Source: Mycolicibacter sinensis (GTDB taxonomy: Bacteria; Actinomycetota; Actinomycetes; Mycobacteriales; Mycobacteriaceae). From it: a stretch of 60,769 bases of DNA. The first letter of the stretch is position 1, and every line of letters starts with the position of its first letter. A model generated the notes under the pieces. That model was not told where the DNA came from and did no database searches. It saw only the letters and a program-made list of their open reading frames with translations. Location of the stretch: the NCBI RefSeq assembly GCF_001667945.1, contig NZ_LZJK01000126.1, positions 1-60,769 on the forward strand, read 5' to 3'. A program made the translations under genes and the position numbers. Below are positions 44,122-52,591 of this stretch, piece after piece.

Positions 44122-44580
44122 CTATCCGGCGCCGGCCCCGAAGACCCTCAGGTGATCGCGCAGATCACCTGTGAGCTCAAGCATCGAGTAGTCACGGAAA
44201 CTGAACCGCCAGACGCCGTCGACCCGCTCGAACTCGTCGTGATAGCGGCCGGCCGCGACCACCTGCAGCGGCACGGCGTCGGTCTGCTGCAACACGGTGT
44301 AGTAGGACCGGCACGTCGCCGTCCCGGACTCCTCGTCGATGTCGAGGATCGGGTTGGTGACGACGTGCTTGGTGCGCGGTGTGCCGTCCGGGTGGATCTT
44401 GACCAGGCTCTGCCACAGCTGCAACAGCCCGGCGCTGTCCAGGATGGCGGTGCCCTCGGCGTCGGCCTTGATCCGGGCATGGGCGAATAACGCGGCCGCC
44501 GATTCCAGATCGCCGGCGTCCATCAACTCGGCGTAGCGGTACAGCAGGTTCGTGATGGGGACCGCACTTCCGCTGGACAT
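44122..44580 (-). CDS. SnoaL-like / NTF2-fold protein
   Basis: 152 residues from ATG 44580: MSSGSAVPITNLLYRYAELMDAGDLESAAALFAHA is the typical SnoaL-like opening; later strands (RTKHVVTNPILDIDEESGTATCRSYYTVLQQ, RYHDEFERVDGVWRFSFRDYSM) fit the cone-shaped fold. Members are isomerases, dehydratases or binding proteins; no specific activity is visible. It occupies the place of mmpS2/mmpL2 in M. tuberculosis, between serB1 and the glutaredoxin-like gene. The frame is open upstream to 44988, but that part is antisense to the glutaredoxin gene and is not credible. Confidence 0.85.
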   Translation of the reverse strand: MSSGSAVPITNLLYRYAELMDAGDLESAAALFAHARIKADAEGTAILDSAGLLQLWQSLVKIHPDGTPRTKHVVTNPILDIDEESGTATCRSYYTVLQQTDAVPLQVVAAGRYHDEFERVDGVWRFSFRDYSMLELTGDLRDHLRVFGAGAG

Positions 44581-44616
44581 ATCGAAAACATAGCCACCCT
44601 GGGCCAGACTGAACGC

Positions 44617-44874
44617 ATGACCCGCCCCCAGGTGCAGCTGCTGACCCGCGACGGCTGTCCGGTCTGCGTGCAGGTGTACGACCAGCTGACGCAGCTGGCC
44701 GCCGAGCTGCGATTCGACCTGCACGCAGTCGACGTCGACGCGGCCGCCGCGGCCGGGGACAGCGCCTGGCGTGCGGAATTCGGTGACCGGCTGCCGGTGG
44801 TGCTGCTCGACGGCCGCGAGCACAGCTACTGGGAGGTCGACGAGGCCAGGCTGCGCGCCGATCTGGCGGGTTGA
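44617..44874 (+). CDS. Glutaredoxin-like protein (Rv0508-like)
   Basis: 85 residues, thioredoxin fold of the DUF836/glutaredoxin-2-like type. The redox motif is CPVC in LLTRDGCPVCVQVYDQL (about 14-17), and the cis-Pro lies in DRLPVVLLDG. It probably works in thiol exchange in the cytoplasm. It lies just before hemA; with mshA also in the window, mycothiol is a likely partner, but nothing in sequence proves this. Confidence 0.9.
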   Translation: MTRPQVQLLTRDGCPVCVQVYDQLTQLAAELRFDLHAVDVDAAAAAGDSAWRAEFGDRLPVVLLDGREHSYWEVDEARLRADLAG

Positions 44875-45011
44875 TGCGGCGGTCCCAGCTTCGCCTCTCC
44901 TCCGTCGCGCCTCGCTGAACCGCCGAATTTGGTGGGCCAGCGCTTTAGCCTCTACCGTGGAGTGAAGTTTGTTCACTGGTGACAGCAAGGAGCGGACCAG
45001 GTGATATTGCC

Positions 45012-46391
45012 GTGAGCGTCCTGCTCTTCGGGGTTTCGCATCGCAGCGCCCCGGTCTCGGTACTCGAGCAGCTCAGCACCGCCGAACCCGATCAGGTCAA
45101 GATCGTCGAGCAGGTGCTGGAATCGCCGCTCGTCACCGAGGCGATGATTCTGTCGACCTGCAACCGGGTCGAGATCTACGCCGTCGTCGAGGCGTTCCAC
45201 GCCGGGCTGTCGGCGATCGGGCAGGTGCTCTCCGAACACTCCGGCATGTCGATGACCGACCTGACCAAGTACGCCTACGTCCGCTACAGCGAGGCCGCCG
45301 TCGAGCATCTGTTCTCGGTGGCCAGCGGTCTGGACTCGGCCGTCGTCGGCGAGCAGCAGGTGCTGGGCCAGGTGCGTCGCGCCTACGCCTCCGCGGAGGC
45401 CAACAACACCGTCGGCCGGGTGCTGCACGAACTGGCGCAGCGTGCGCTGTCGGTGGGCAAGCGGGTGCACTCCGAAACCGGGATCGACGCCGCCGGCGCC
45501 TCGGTGGTGTCAGTCGCCCTGGGGATCGCCGATAAGCAACTGGGCGACAAGGGATTACAGGGGCGGACCGCGGTGGTGATCGGCGCCGGATCGATGGGCG
45601 CGCTGTCGGCGGCGCACCTGGCGCGCGCCGGTGTGCAACGCATTCACGTGGTCAACCGCTCGCTGTCACGCGCCCAGCGGCTGGCGCGCAAGATCCGCGA
45701 CAGTGGCGTCGCCGCGGACGCCGTGGCCCTGGACCGGATGACGGCCACGTTGGCCGACGCCGACGTCGCGGTGTGCTGCACCGGGGCGGTGAGCCCGGTG
45801 GTGTCACTGGCCGACGTGCACCACGCACTGGCCGGCGGCAACCGGGACGAGGCGACCCAGCCGCTGGTGATCTGCGATCTGGGCATGCCGCGCGACGTCG
45901 ACGCCGCGGTCGCCGGGCTGCCCGGGGTGCACGTCATCGACATGGAGCGGATCCAGCGCGAACCGTCGGCGCAGGTCGCCAGCTCCGACACCGACGCCGC
46001 CCACAGCATCGTGGCCCGCGAGGTCGCCACCTACCTGGCCGGGCAGCGGATGGCCGAGGTCACCCCGACGGTGACCGCGCTGCGCCAGCGTGCCGCCGAC
46101 GTGGTCACCGCCGAGTTGCTGCGGCTCGATCACCGGCTGCCGGACCTGGACACCGCCCAGCGCGAGGAGGTGGCGCGCACCGTGCGCCGCGTCGTCGACA
46201 AGCTGCTGCACGCCCCCACGGTGCGGGTCAAGCAGCTGGCCAGCTCGCCCGGCGGCGACAGCTACGCCGAAGCGCTTCGCGAGCTCTTCGAGCTCGATCC
46301 GACCGCCGTGGACGCGGTCGCGACCGCCGGTGAATTGCCAGTGGTGCCGGACGGGATCGACGTCGGTGCCGAAACCGGGTCGGCCGGGTAG
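45012..46391 (+). CDS. hemA: Glutamyl-tRNA reductase
   Basis: 459 residues from GTG 45012. First enzyme of tetrapyrrole synthesis from glutamyl-tRNA. The nucleophile C50 is in LSTCNRVE; the NADPH motif is [39 protein letters not shown] is the dimerisation helix. GTG 45012 gives the conserved [14 protein letters not shown]; an in-frame GTG at 44979 adds eleven non-conserved residues and itself lies before the AAGGAG at 44987-44992, so the start is not fully settled. TACCGT at 44953-44958 is a possible -10. First of hemA-hemC-hemD-hemB. Confidence 0.95.
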   Translation: MSVLLFGVSHRSAPVSVLEQLSTAEPDQVKIVEQVLESPLVTEAMILSTCNRVEIYAVVEAFHAGLSAIGQVLSEHSGMSMTDLTKYAYVRYSEAAVEHLFSVASGLDSAVVGEQQVLGQVRRAYASAEANNTVGRVLHELAQRALSVGKRVHSETGIDAAGASVVSVALGIADKQLGDKGLQGRTAVVIGAGSMGALSAAHLARAGVQRIHVVNRSLSRAQRLARKIRDSGVAADAVALDRMTATLADADVAVCCTGAVSPVVSLADVHHALAGGNRDEATQPLVICDLGMPRDVDAAVAGLPGVHVIDMERIQREPSAQVASSDTDAAHSIVAREVATYLAGQRMAEVTPTVTALRQRAADVVTAELLRLDHRLPDLDTAQREEVARTVRRVVDKLLHAPTVRVKQLASSPGGDSYAEALRELFELDPTAVDAVATAGELPVVPDGIDVGAETGSAG

Positions 46392-46396
46392 CCGTT

Positions 46397-47332
46397 TTGG
46401 GTGACGTAATCCGTATCGGTACCCGGGCCAGCTTGCTGGCCACCACTCAAGCGGGGACCGTTCGTGACGCCTTGGTGGCCGCCGGTCACCCCGCGGAACT
46501 GGTCAAGATCAGCACCACCGGCGACCGCTCATCGGGGCCGATCGCCGAACTCGGGGTGGGGGTGTTCACCGCCGCGCTGCGCGAGGCCATCGTCGACGGC
46601 CGGGTCGACGCCGCGGTGCACTCGCACAAGGACCTGCCCACCGCGGACGATCCCCGTTTCGTGCTGGCCGCGATTCCGCCCCGGGAGGACCCCCGGGACG
46701 CGCTGGTGGCGCGTGACGGGCTGGTGCTGGGGGAGTTGCCGGCGGGCGCCGTGGTGGGCACGTCAAGCCCGCGACGGGCCGCGCAGCTTAGAGCATTGGG
46801 TCTCGGTTTGGAAATTCGCCCCCTACGAGGCAACCTAGATACCAGGTTGAACAGGGTAAGCAGCGGCGAACTCGACGCCATCGTGGTAGCCCGGGCGGGT
46901 CTGGCCCGCCTGGGACGTCTCGACGCGGTCACCGAGACGCTGGAACCGGTGCAGATGTTGCCGGCTCCGGCCCAAGGTGCGCTGGCCGTGGAGTGTCGCG
47001 CCGGCGATACCGCGCTGGCGGCGTTGCTGGCGGAGTTGGATGACACCGACACCCGCCGCGCGGTTACCGCCGAGCGGACCCTGCTCGCCGAACTGGAGGC
47101 GGGTTGTTCCGCACCGGTGGGCGCGATCGCCGAGGTGGTCGAGTCGATCGATGAGGACGGCCGCGTCTTCGACGAGCTGTCGCTGCGCGGGTGCGTGGCG
47201 GCGCTGGACGGATCCGACGTGATCCGCGCGTCCGGCATCGGCAGTCCGGACCGAGCCCGGGAACTGGGCGTGTCGGTCGCGGCGGAACTGTTCGAGCTGG
47301 GTGCGCGCGAGCTGATGTCGGACGCGCGGTGA
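46397..47332 (+). CDS. hemC: Porphobilinogen deaminase (hydroxymethylbilane synthase)
   Basis: 311 residues. Condenses four porphobilinogens into hydroxymethylbilane. The cofactor-binding cysteine is C237 in [19 protein letters not shown] and [23 protein letters not shown] are the substrate and cofactor loops. The start appears to be TTG 46397, five bases after the hemA stop; no ATG or GTG in frame precedes IRIGTRAS, so this rare start is the best reading. Confidence 0.94.
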   Translation: MGDVIRIGTRASLLATTQAGTVRDALVAAGHPAELVKISTTGDRSSGPIAELGVGVFTAALREAIVDGRVDAAVHSHKDLPTADDPRFVLAAIPPREDPRDALVARDGLVLGELPAGAVVGTSSPRRAAQLRALGLGLEIRPLRGNLDTRLNRVSSGELDAIVVARAGLARLGRLDAVTETLEPVQMLPAPAQGALAVECRAGDTALAALLAELDDTDTRRAVTAERTLLAELEAGCSAPVGAIAEVVESIDEDGRVFDELSLRGCVAALDGSDVIRASGIGSPDRARELGVSVAAELFELGARELMSDAR

Positions 47333-47376
47333 AGACAGCCGCGCTCGGAAGTGGCTGAAGTGACTGGGAGTAGGGA

Positions 47377-49107
47377 ATGGCTCGCCAAGTGAGCGTGCGA
47401 GGGCAGAAGCCCAAGCCGGGCCGCATCGTATTCGTCGGCTCGGGTCCCGGCGACCCGGGTCTGTTGACGACGCGGGCGCGGACGACGCTGACGAACGCCG
47501 CGCTGGTGTTCATCGACCCCGACGTGCCCGAGGCGGTGCTGGGACTGGTCGGTACCGACCTGCCCCCGATCGCCGGGCCGGTGCCGCCGGACCCCAAGGC
47601 CGACAAGAACGGCACGGCCCCCGACGGCGCTGAAGGCACCGACGGCACCGACGTCGACGGCACCGACGCCGACGCGGCCGCTGCGACCGTCCCGGGTGGA
47701 CCCGACATCCGCCCGGCGCTGGGCGAGCCGGCCGAGGTGGCCAAGATCCTGACCGCCGAGGCGCGGTCCGGCGCCGACGTGGTGCGCCTGGTAGCCGGCG
47801 ACCCGCTCTCGGTCGACGCCGTCATCACCGAGGTCAACGCGGTGGCCCGCACCAATGTGGCATTCGAGATCGTGCCCGGCCTGCCGGCCACCAGCGCGGT
47901 GCCGACCTACGCCGGCCTGCCGCTCGGCTCGTCGCACACCGTGGCCGATGTTCGCGACCCGCAGGTGGATTGGGCCGCGCTGGCCGCCGCCCCGGGCCCG
48001 CTGATCCTGCAGGCCACCACCTCGCATCTGCCGGAGGCGGCCCGCACCCTGATCGAGTACGGCCTCTCGGATGCCACCCCGTGCGTGGTCACCACGTCCG
48101 GCACCACGTGCGCGCAGCGTTCGATCGAGTCCACCCTGGCCGGGCTGACCGAGCCCGCGGCGCTGGCCAGTATCGACCCGGTCATCCTGCCCAACGGTCA
48201 GGAGACCACCGCGGGCACGCTGGTGGTGACCATCGGCAAGACCGTCAGCCACCGGTCGAAGCTGAACTGGTGGGAGAGCCGCGCCCTGTACGGCTGGACG
48301 GTGCTGGTGCCGCGCACCAAGGACCAGGCCGGTGAGATGAGCGATCGGCTGGTCTCCCACGGCGCCTCGCCGGTGGAGGTGCCCACCATCGCGGTGGAGC
48401 CGCCGCGGAGCCCCGCCCAGATGGAAAGGGCCGTCAAGGGTTTGGTGGACGGCCGCTACCAGTGGGTGGTGTTCACCTCGACCAACGCGGTGCGCGCGGT
48501 GTGGGAGAAGTTCGGCGAGTTCGGACTGGACGCCCGCGCATTCTCCGGGGTGAAGATCGCCTGCGTCGGCGAAGCCACCGCCGAGCGGGTCCGGGCGTTC
48601 GGGATCAGTCCCGAGCTGGTGCCCTCCGGCGAGCAGTCCTCGCTGGGTCTGCTGGATGAATTCCCGCCCTACGACGACGTTTTCGACCCGGTCAACCGGG
48701 TATTGCTGCCGCGCGCCGATATCGCCACCGAGACGCTGGCCGAGGGTCTGCGCGAGCGTGGCTGGGAGATCGAGGACGTCACCGCCTACCGCACGGTGCG
48801 GGCCGCCCCGCCGCCCGCGACCATCCGGGAGATGATCAAGACCGGTGGGTTCGACGCGGTGTGCTTCACCTCGAGCTCCACGGTGCGCAACCTGGTCGGC
48901 ATCGCCGGCAAGCCGCACACCCGCACCATCGTGGCCTGCATCGGTCCCAAGACCGCCGAGACGGCAGCCGAATTCGGGCTGCGGGTGGATGTGCAGCCGG
49001 AGACGGCCGCGGTGGGCCCGCTGGTCGACGCGCTGGCCGAGCACGCCGCCCGGCTGCGGGCCGAGGGTGCCCTGCCACCGCCGCGGAAGAAGAGCCGCAG
49101 GCGATGA
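47377..49107 (+). CDS. hemD: Fused uroporphyrinogen-III methyltransferase/synthase
   Basis: 576 residues. The N-terminal part (about 15-265) is a tetrapyrrole methylase (IVFVGSGPGDPGLLTTRA, VVRLVAGDPLS, EIVPGLPATSAVPTYAGLP), linked to siroheme/cobalamin; the C-terminal part (about 295-550) is HemD, which closes and inverts ring D to give uroporphyrinogen III (WVVFTSTNAV, FTSSSTVRNLVG). An acidic glycine/threonine/aspartate insert (DGTDGTDVDGTDAD) lies at about 85-105 in the methylase half; the methylase may be weakened since the canonical loop there is interrupted. It is 44 bp downstream of hemC. Confidence 0.93.
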   Translation: MARQVSVRGQKPKPGRIVFVGSGPGDPGLLTTRARTTLTNAALVFIDPDVPEAVLGLVGTDLPPIAGPVPPDPKADKNGTAPDGAEGTDGTDVDGTDADAAAATVPGGPDIRPALGEPAEVAKILTAEARSGADVVRLVAGDPLSVDAVITEVNAVARTNVAFEIVPGLPATSAVPTYAGLPLGSSHTVADVRDPQVDWAALAAAPGPLILQATTSHLPEAARTLIEYGLSDATPCVVTTSGTTCAQRSIESTLAGLTEPAALASIDPVILPNGQETTAGTLVVTIGKTVSHRSKLNWWESRALYGWTVLVPRTKDQAGEMSDRLVSHGASPVEVPTIAVEPPRSPAQMERAVKGLVDGRYQWVVFTSTNAVRAVWEKFGEFGLDARAFSGVKIACVGEATAERVRAFGISPELVPSGEQSSLGLLDEFPPYDDVFDPVNRVLLPRADIATETLAEGLRERGWEIEDVTAYRTVRAAPPPATIREMIKTGGFDAVCFTSSSTVRNLVGIAGKPHTRTIVACIGPKTAETAAEFGLRVDVQPETAAVGPLVDALAEHAARLRAEGALPPPRKKSRRR

Positions 49108-49116
49108 TCCAGCTCG

Positions 49117-49179
49117 CGTTGACTCTGCGCCCACGGCGCAAAAGTGCGAGTAACCCCCGCCCTCAGCGCAGAGTCAACG
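49117..49179. repeat. 14-bp perfect inverted repeat between hemD and hemB
   Basis: CGTTGACTCTGCGC (49117-49130) is repeated in inverse as GCGCAGAGTCAACG (49166-49179), with a 35-nt loop. It fills the whole gap and ends one base before the hemB ATG, so the hemB ribosome site is inside the structure. It could attenuate, terminate or be a dispersed palindromic element. Confidence 0.8.
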
Positions 49180-49180
49180 T

Positions 49181-50152
49181 ATGAGAGAGCGTCCGCGCCG
49201 GCTGCGCTCCACGCCCGCGCTGCGCCGCCTGGTCGCGCAGACCTCGTTGGAGCCAAGGCATCTGGTGTTGCCGATGTTCGTCGCCGACGGCATCGACGAG
49301 CCCAGGCCGATCGTCTCCATGCCCGGCGTGGTTCAGCACACCCGCGATTCGCTGCGCGCCGCGGCTGCTGACGCGGTGGCCGCCGGAGTGGGCGGTCTGA
49401 TGCTGTTCGGGGTGCCGGCAGAGGCGGACAAGGACAGCACCGGTTCCGCGGGCATCGACCCCGACGGCATCCTCAACACCGCGCTGCGCGACCTGGCCGC
49501 GGAACTCGGTGATGCCACCGTGCTGATGGCCGACACCTGTCTGGACGAATTCACCGACCACGGCCACTGCGGGGTGCTCGACGGCCGCGGCCGGGTGGAC
49601 AATGACACCACCCTGGCCCGCTACACCGAACTTGCTGTGGCACAGGCAGATGCCGGTGCTCACGTGGTGAGCCCCAGCGGCATGATGGACGGCCAGGTCG
49701 CCGCGATCCGGGACGGGCTCGACGCCGCCGGGCACAGCGACACGGTGATCCTGGCCTACGCGGCGAAGTTCGCCTCGGCGTTCTACGGTCCGTTCCGCGA
49801 CGCCGTCGCCTCCAGCCTGGAGGGGGACCGCCGCACCTATCAGCAGGAGCCCGGCAACGCCCGTGAGGCCCTGCGCGAGGTCACCCTGGACCTGGCCGAA
49901 GGCGCCGACATCGTGATGGTCAAGCCGGCCATGGGGTACCTGGACGTGATCGCCGCTGCGGCCGCGGTGTCACCGGTTCCGGTGGCCGCCTACCAGGTGT
50001 CGGGGGAGTACGCGATGATCGCGGCGGCGGCCGCCCACGGCTGGGTCGACGGGCGGGCCGCCGCACTGGAGTCGCTGATCGGGATCCGGCGCGCGGGCGC
50101 TGACATCGTGCTGAGCTACTGGGCGGCCGAAGCGGCCGGCTGGCTGACGTGA
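49181..50152 (+). CDS. hemB: Delta-aminolevulinic acid dehydratase (porphobilinogen synthase)
   Basis: 323 residues. Joins two ALA into porphobilinogen. The Schiff-base lysines are in YAAKFASAFYGPFR and DIVMVKPAMGYLD. The metal site DTCLDEFTDHGHCG keeps Cys/His-type ligands, suggesting zinc use. ATG 49181 is only one base from the large inverted repeat and no separate ribosome site is clear. Its stop overlaps the next start (GTGA at 50149-50152). Confidence 0.95.
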   Translation: MRERPRRLRSTPALRRLVAQTSLEPRHLVLPMFVADGIDEPRPIVSMPGVVQHTRDSLRAAAADAVAAGVGGLMLFGVPAEADKDSTGSAGIDPDGILNTALRDLAAELGDATVLMADTCLDEFTDHGHCGVLDGRGRVDNDTTLARYTELAVAQADAGAHVVSPSGMMDGQVAAIRDGLDAAGHSDTVILAYAAKFASAFYGPFRDAVASSLEGDRRTYQQEPGNAREALREVTLDLAEGADIVMVKPAMGYLDVIAAAAAVSPVPVAAYQVSGEYAMIAAAAAHGWVDGRAAALESLIGIRRAGADIVLSYWAAEAAGWLT

Positions 50153-50589
50153 CCGGGCCGCAGATCGGGTCGCAGCCACCGGCGGCGGCCCCGCCCGCCC
50201 GTCCGGCGGATGTCGACACCGGGTTCTGGCTGTGGCTGGCCGCCCTGCCGTTGATGACGATCGGCTACGTGGTGAGCCTGCTGGCCTCCCCGGAGATCGC
50301 CGACATGCCGGTGACCTACCCGATCGTCGGGCTGACCGCGCTGGTGGTGGTCGTGGTGGTGGCCACCTTCCTGGTGCTGATGCGCTCCGGGTACCGCTGG
50401 GCGCGCACCGGATTGACCGGCGGTGCGATCGGCTCGGTGGCCTACGCGGTGAGCGGGCTGTCGCACGCCGACGCGCGGCCGGCGGTCGCGGTCACCCTCG
50501 CCGTCACCGGCATCGTGGGCTCGGTGCTGCTCGCCGCGGGAACCTTCCTGCTGCACCGCGGCGACGCCCAGGAGTACTTCACCCGGTAA
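50149..50589 (+). CDS. Four-helix membrane protein (Rv0513-like)
   Basis: 146 residues. A proline-rich N-terminus (1-24) is followed by four hydrophobic helices (about 26-46, 57-79, 86-104, 109-132). GTG 50149 overlaps the hemB stop, so it is translated with the heme genes. Function unknown; its place after hemB is conserved with M. tuberculosis Rv0513. Confidence 0.82.
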   Translation: MTGPQIGSQPPAAAPPARPADVDTGFWLWLAALPLMTIGYVVSLLASPEIADMPVTYPIVGLTALVVVVVVATFLVLMRSGYRWARTGLTGGAIGSVAYAVSGLSHADARPAVAVTLAVTGIVGSVLLAAGTFLLHRGDAQEYFTR

Positions 50590-50619
50590 GCGGGGGCGCG
50601 GTCGCGGCAGACTGGGGTG

Positions 50620-51636
50620 ATGGATCCGGTTGAGGCACTGCGCCAGATCGCGTTCTACAAGGACCGGGCCCGCGAGGACCCGCGTCGGGTGATGGCCTAC
50701 CGCCGCGCCGCCGACGTCGTCGAGGCGCTGGACGACGACGAGCGGCGCCGCCATGGCGTGGCCGAGAGCTGGCAGTCCCTGCCGGGCATCGGACCGAAGA
50801 CCGCCGCGGTGATCGCGCAGGCCTGGGCCGGCGCTGAACCCGACACCCTGGTGCGGTTGCGCGAGGAGGCGGCGGATCTGGGTGGCGGGGCGTTGCGGGC
50901 GGCGTTGCGCGGGGACCTGCACCTGCATTCGGACTGGTCGGACGGCTCGGCGCCGATCGAGGAGATGATGGCCACCGCGGTGGCGCTGGGGCATGACTAC
51001 TGTGCATTGACCGACCATTCCCCGCGGCTGACCATCGCCAACGGGCTCTCACCGCAGCGGCTACGCCACCAACTGGAGGTGATCGACGGGCTGCGGGAGC
51101 GCTTTGCGCCGCTGCGGATCCTGACCGGCATCGAGGTCGACATCCTCGACGACGGCAGCCTGGATCAGGAGCCGGAGTTGCTGGAGCGCCTCGATGTGGT
51201 GGTGGCCAGCGTGCATTCCAAGCTGGCGATGGAGTCGGGCGCGATGACGCGGCGGATGGTGCGCGCGGTCTGTAATCCGCGGGTCAACGTGCTCGGGCAC
51301 TGCACCGGGCGGCTGGTCACCGGTGGACGCGGCCAGCGGCCGGAGTCGCAGTTCGATGCGGAGGCGGTGTTCACCGCCTGCCGCGAACAGGACACCGCAG
51401 TCGAGATCAACTGCCGCCCGGAACGACGCGACCCACCAACCCGACTGCTGCACCTGGCGCATGAGTTGGGGTGTCTGTTCAGCATCGACACCGACGCACA
51501 CGCCCCCGGCCAGCTCGACTTCCTCGGCTTCGGCGCCCAGCGCGCGCTTGACGCCGGGATTGCGGCCGAGCGGATCGTCAACACCTGGCCGGCCGAGGAG
51601 CTGCTGGCCTGGGCGGCGGCCCGAGAGTCCAGGTGA
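50620..51636 (+). CDS. PHP-domain phosphoesterase with helix-hairpin-helix (PolX C-terminal-like)
   Basis: 338 residues. The N-terminal helical part has a helix-hairpin-helix LPGIGPKTAAVIAQA (about 48-62), then a PHP domain with DLHLHSDWSDG, DHSPRL, GIEVDIL, VHSKL, GHCTGRL and IDTDAHAPG supplying metal ligands. The layout equals the tail of bacterial PolX-family proteins without the polymerase domain. It likely hydrolyses a phosphodiester or phosphomonoester. GTG 50617 is an equally good start. Not found at this place in M. tuberculosis in my recall. Confidence 0.88.
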   Translation: MDPVEALRQIAFYKDRAREDPRRVMAYRRAADVVEALDDDERRRHGVAESWQSLPGIGPKTAAVIAQAWAGAEPDTLVRLREEAADLGGGALRAALRGDLHLHSDWSDGSAPIEEMMATAVALGHDYCALTDHSPRLTIANGLSPQRLRHQLEVIDGLRERFAPLRILTGIEVDILDDGSLDQEPELLERLDVVVASVHSKLAMESGAMTRRMVRAVCNPRVNVLGHCTGRLVTGGRGQRPESQFDAEAVFTACREQDTAVEINCRPERRDPPTRLLHLAHELGCLFSIDTDAHAPGQLDFLGFGAQRALDAGIAAERIVNTWPAEELLAWAAARESR

Positions 51637-51752
51637 AAGATCCGCCGCTTTTTCGCCTAGCCGCGCCGCCTGACTTAGCTGAAGATGCCCCGAATACCAC
51701 CGGGTCGTGGTCCCGCGACGGGCGGCCTAGCGCCGCGTTAGGCTGACCCGAC

Positions 51753-52307
51753 ATGTCTGAACCCGCGCCGACCGCCCAGCCGGCACCGCTGTTCTTCGAA
51801 TGCGGTGCCAGCTGGTGGTGGGTGCTGTTCGGTCCGGTCGCAGCGGGGCTGCTGCTGTTGATCCAGAACTCCGGCGGCTATGGATACCAGCCGCTGATGC
51901 CCGCCGTGTTGATGGTGCTGGTCTCCACCATGTTGGCCATCCAGGTGAAGGCGGCCCGCATCCACACCTCGGTCGAGCTGACCGCAACCACGCTGCGGCA
52001 GGGCACCGAGACGCTCCGGATCGCCGACATCGTCATGATCTACCCCGAGGCCAAGCGGCCCACCGGCTGGGGCAAGCCCCAACCGGAGAAGTGGCAGGAA
52101 GCCCGGGCGCTGGGTGAGTTGCGTGGGGTGCCGCGCCGCCGGGTGGGGATCGGGCTGCGCCTGACCGGGCGGCGCACGGTCCAGGCCTGGGCGCGGGACC
52201 ACCGCAGGCTACGAGCGGCGCTGACCGACCTGGTTCCCGAGGCGGTCCCGCCCGGCGCACTCATCGAACCGGACCTCGACGACGACGCCGAAGAATCGTC
52301 GTGGTGA
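51753..52307 (+). CDS. Two-helix membrane protein, DUF3093-like
   Basis: 184 residues. Two hydrophobic helices (about 21-39 and 46-65) are followed by a soluble beta-rich domain (VELTATTLRQGTETLRIADIVMIYP, RRRVGIGLRLTGRRTVQAWARDH) resembling DUF3093/PH-like membrane proteins. The C-terminus is acidic (DDDAEESSW). Its stop overlaps the next start by seven bases. No function can be given; the family call is tentative. Confidence 0.75.
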   Translation: MSEPAPTAQPAPLFFECGASWWWVLFGPVAAGLLLLIQNSGGYGYQPLMPAVLMVLVSTMLAIQVKAARIHTSVELTATTLRQGTETLRIADIVMIYPEAKRPTGWGKPQPEKWQEARALGELRGVPRRRVGIGLRLTGRRTVQAWARDHRRLRAALTDLVPEAVPPGALIEPDLDDDAEESSW

Positions 52308-52591
52308 GGGCCCCGATCGTGCGGGCGCTCGCCGAGCTCGTCCTGGCCGTGGCCGCGGCGGTGGGTTGCGCCGCGAGCTGGCTCAACGTGCGCTATCTGG
52401 TGCTGGTCGCGCCGGTGATCGACGGCGAACCGGCCACCACCTCGGTGACCTACCACCCTCGGATGTTGCTGTTGGTGCTGCTGTTGGCGACGGCCGCCGG
52501 TGTGCTGGCGGTGATCGGCACGGCCCGGCTACGCCGTGCTCAGCGTCACGCTGAGCCCATATACCCCGTGGGGGTATCATCGGCGGGGTGA
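52301..52591 (+). CDS. Small two-helix membrane protein (Rv0514-like)
   Basis: 96 residues with two hydrophobic helices (about 9-29 and 53-76). It overlaps the preceding gene, so both are coupled. Its last codons contain the copper-type operator and run four bases into the copper ATPase gene. Function unknown; similar in size and place to M. tuberculosis Rv0514. Confidence 0.78.
   Translation: MVRAPIVRALAELVLAVAAAVGCAASWLNVRYLVLVAPVIDGEPATTSVTYHPRMLLLVLLLATAAGVLAVIGTARLRRAQRHAEPIYPVGVSSAG
52561..52577. promoter_or_regulatory. CsoR/RicR-type copper operator of the P-type ATPase gene
   Basis: ATACCCCGTGGGGGTAT is a perfect palindrome and matches the RicR consensus TACCC-N5-GGGTA. TATCAT at 52575-52580 is a -10-like hexamer overlapping it, and the ATPase GTG begins seven bases later, so a repressor here would block a leaderless transcript. 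No csoR or ricR gene is in the window. Confidence 0.8.

Noticed and set aside
44581..44988. N-terminal extension of the SnoaL-like protein
   Set aside because: The extra 136 codons are antisense to the glutaredoxin-like gene and differ in style; the family N-terminus starts at 44580.
46486..49134. An 882-codon minus-strand frame opposite hemC and hemD
   Set aside because: Low-complexity composition and no recognisable domain; the plus strand encodes two enzymes with active-site residues.
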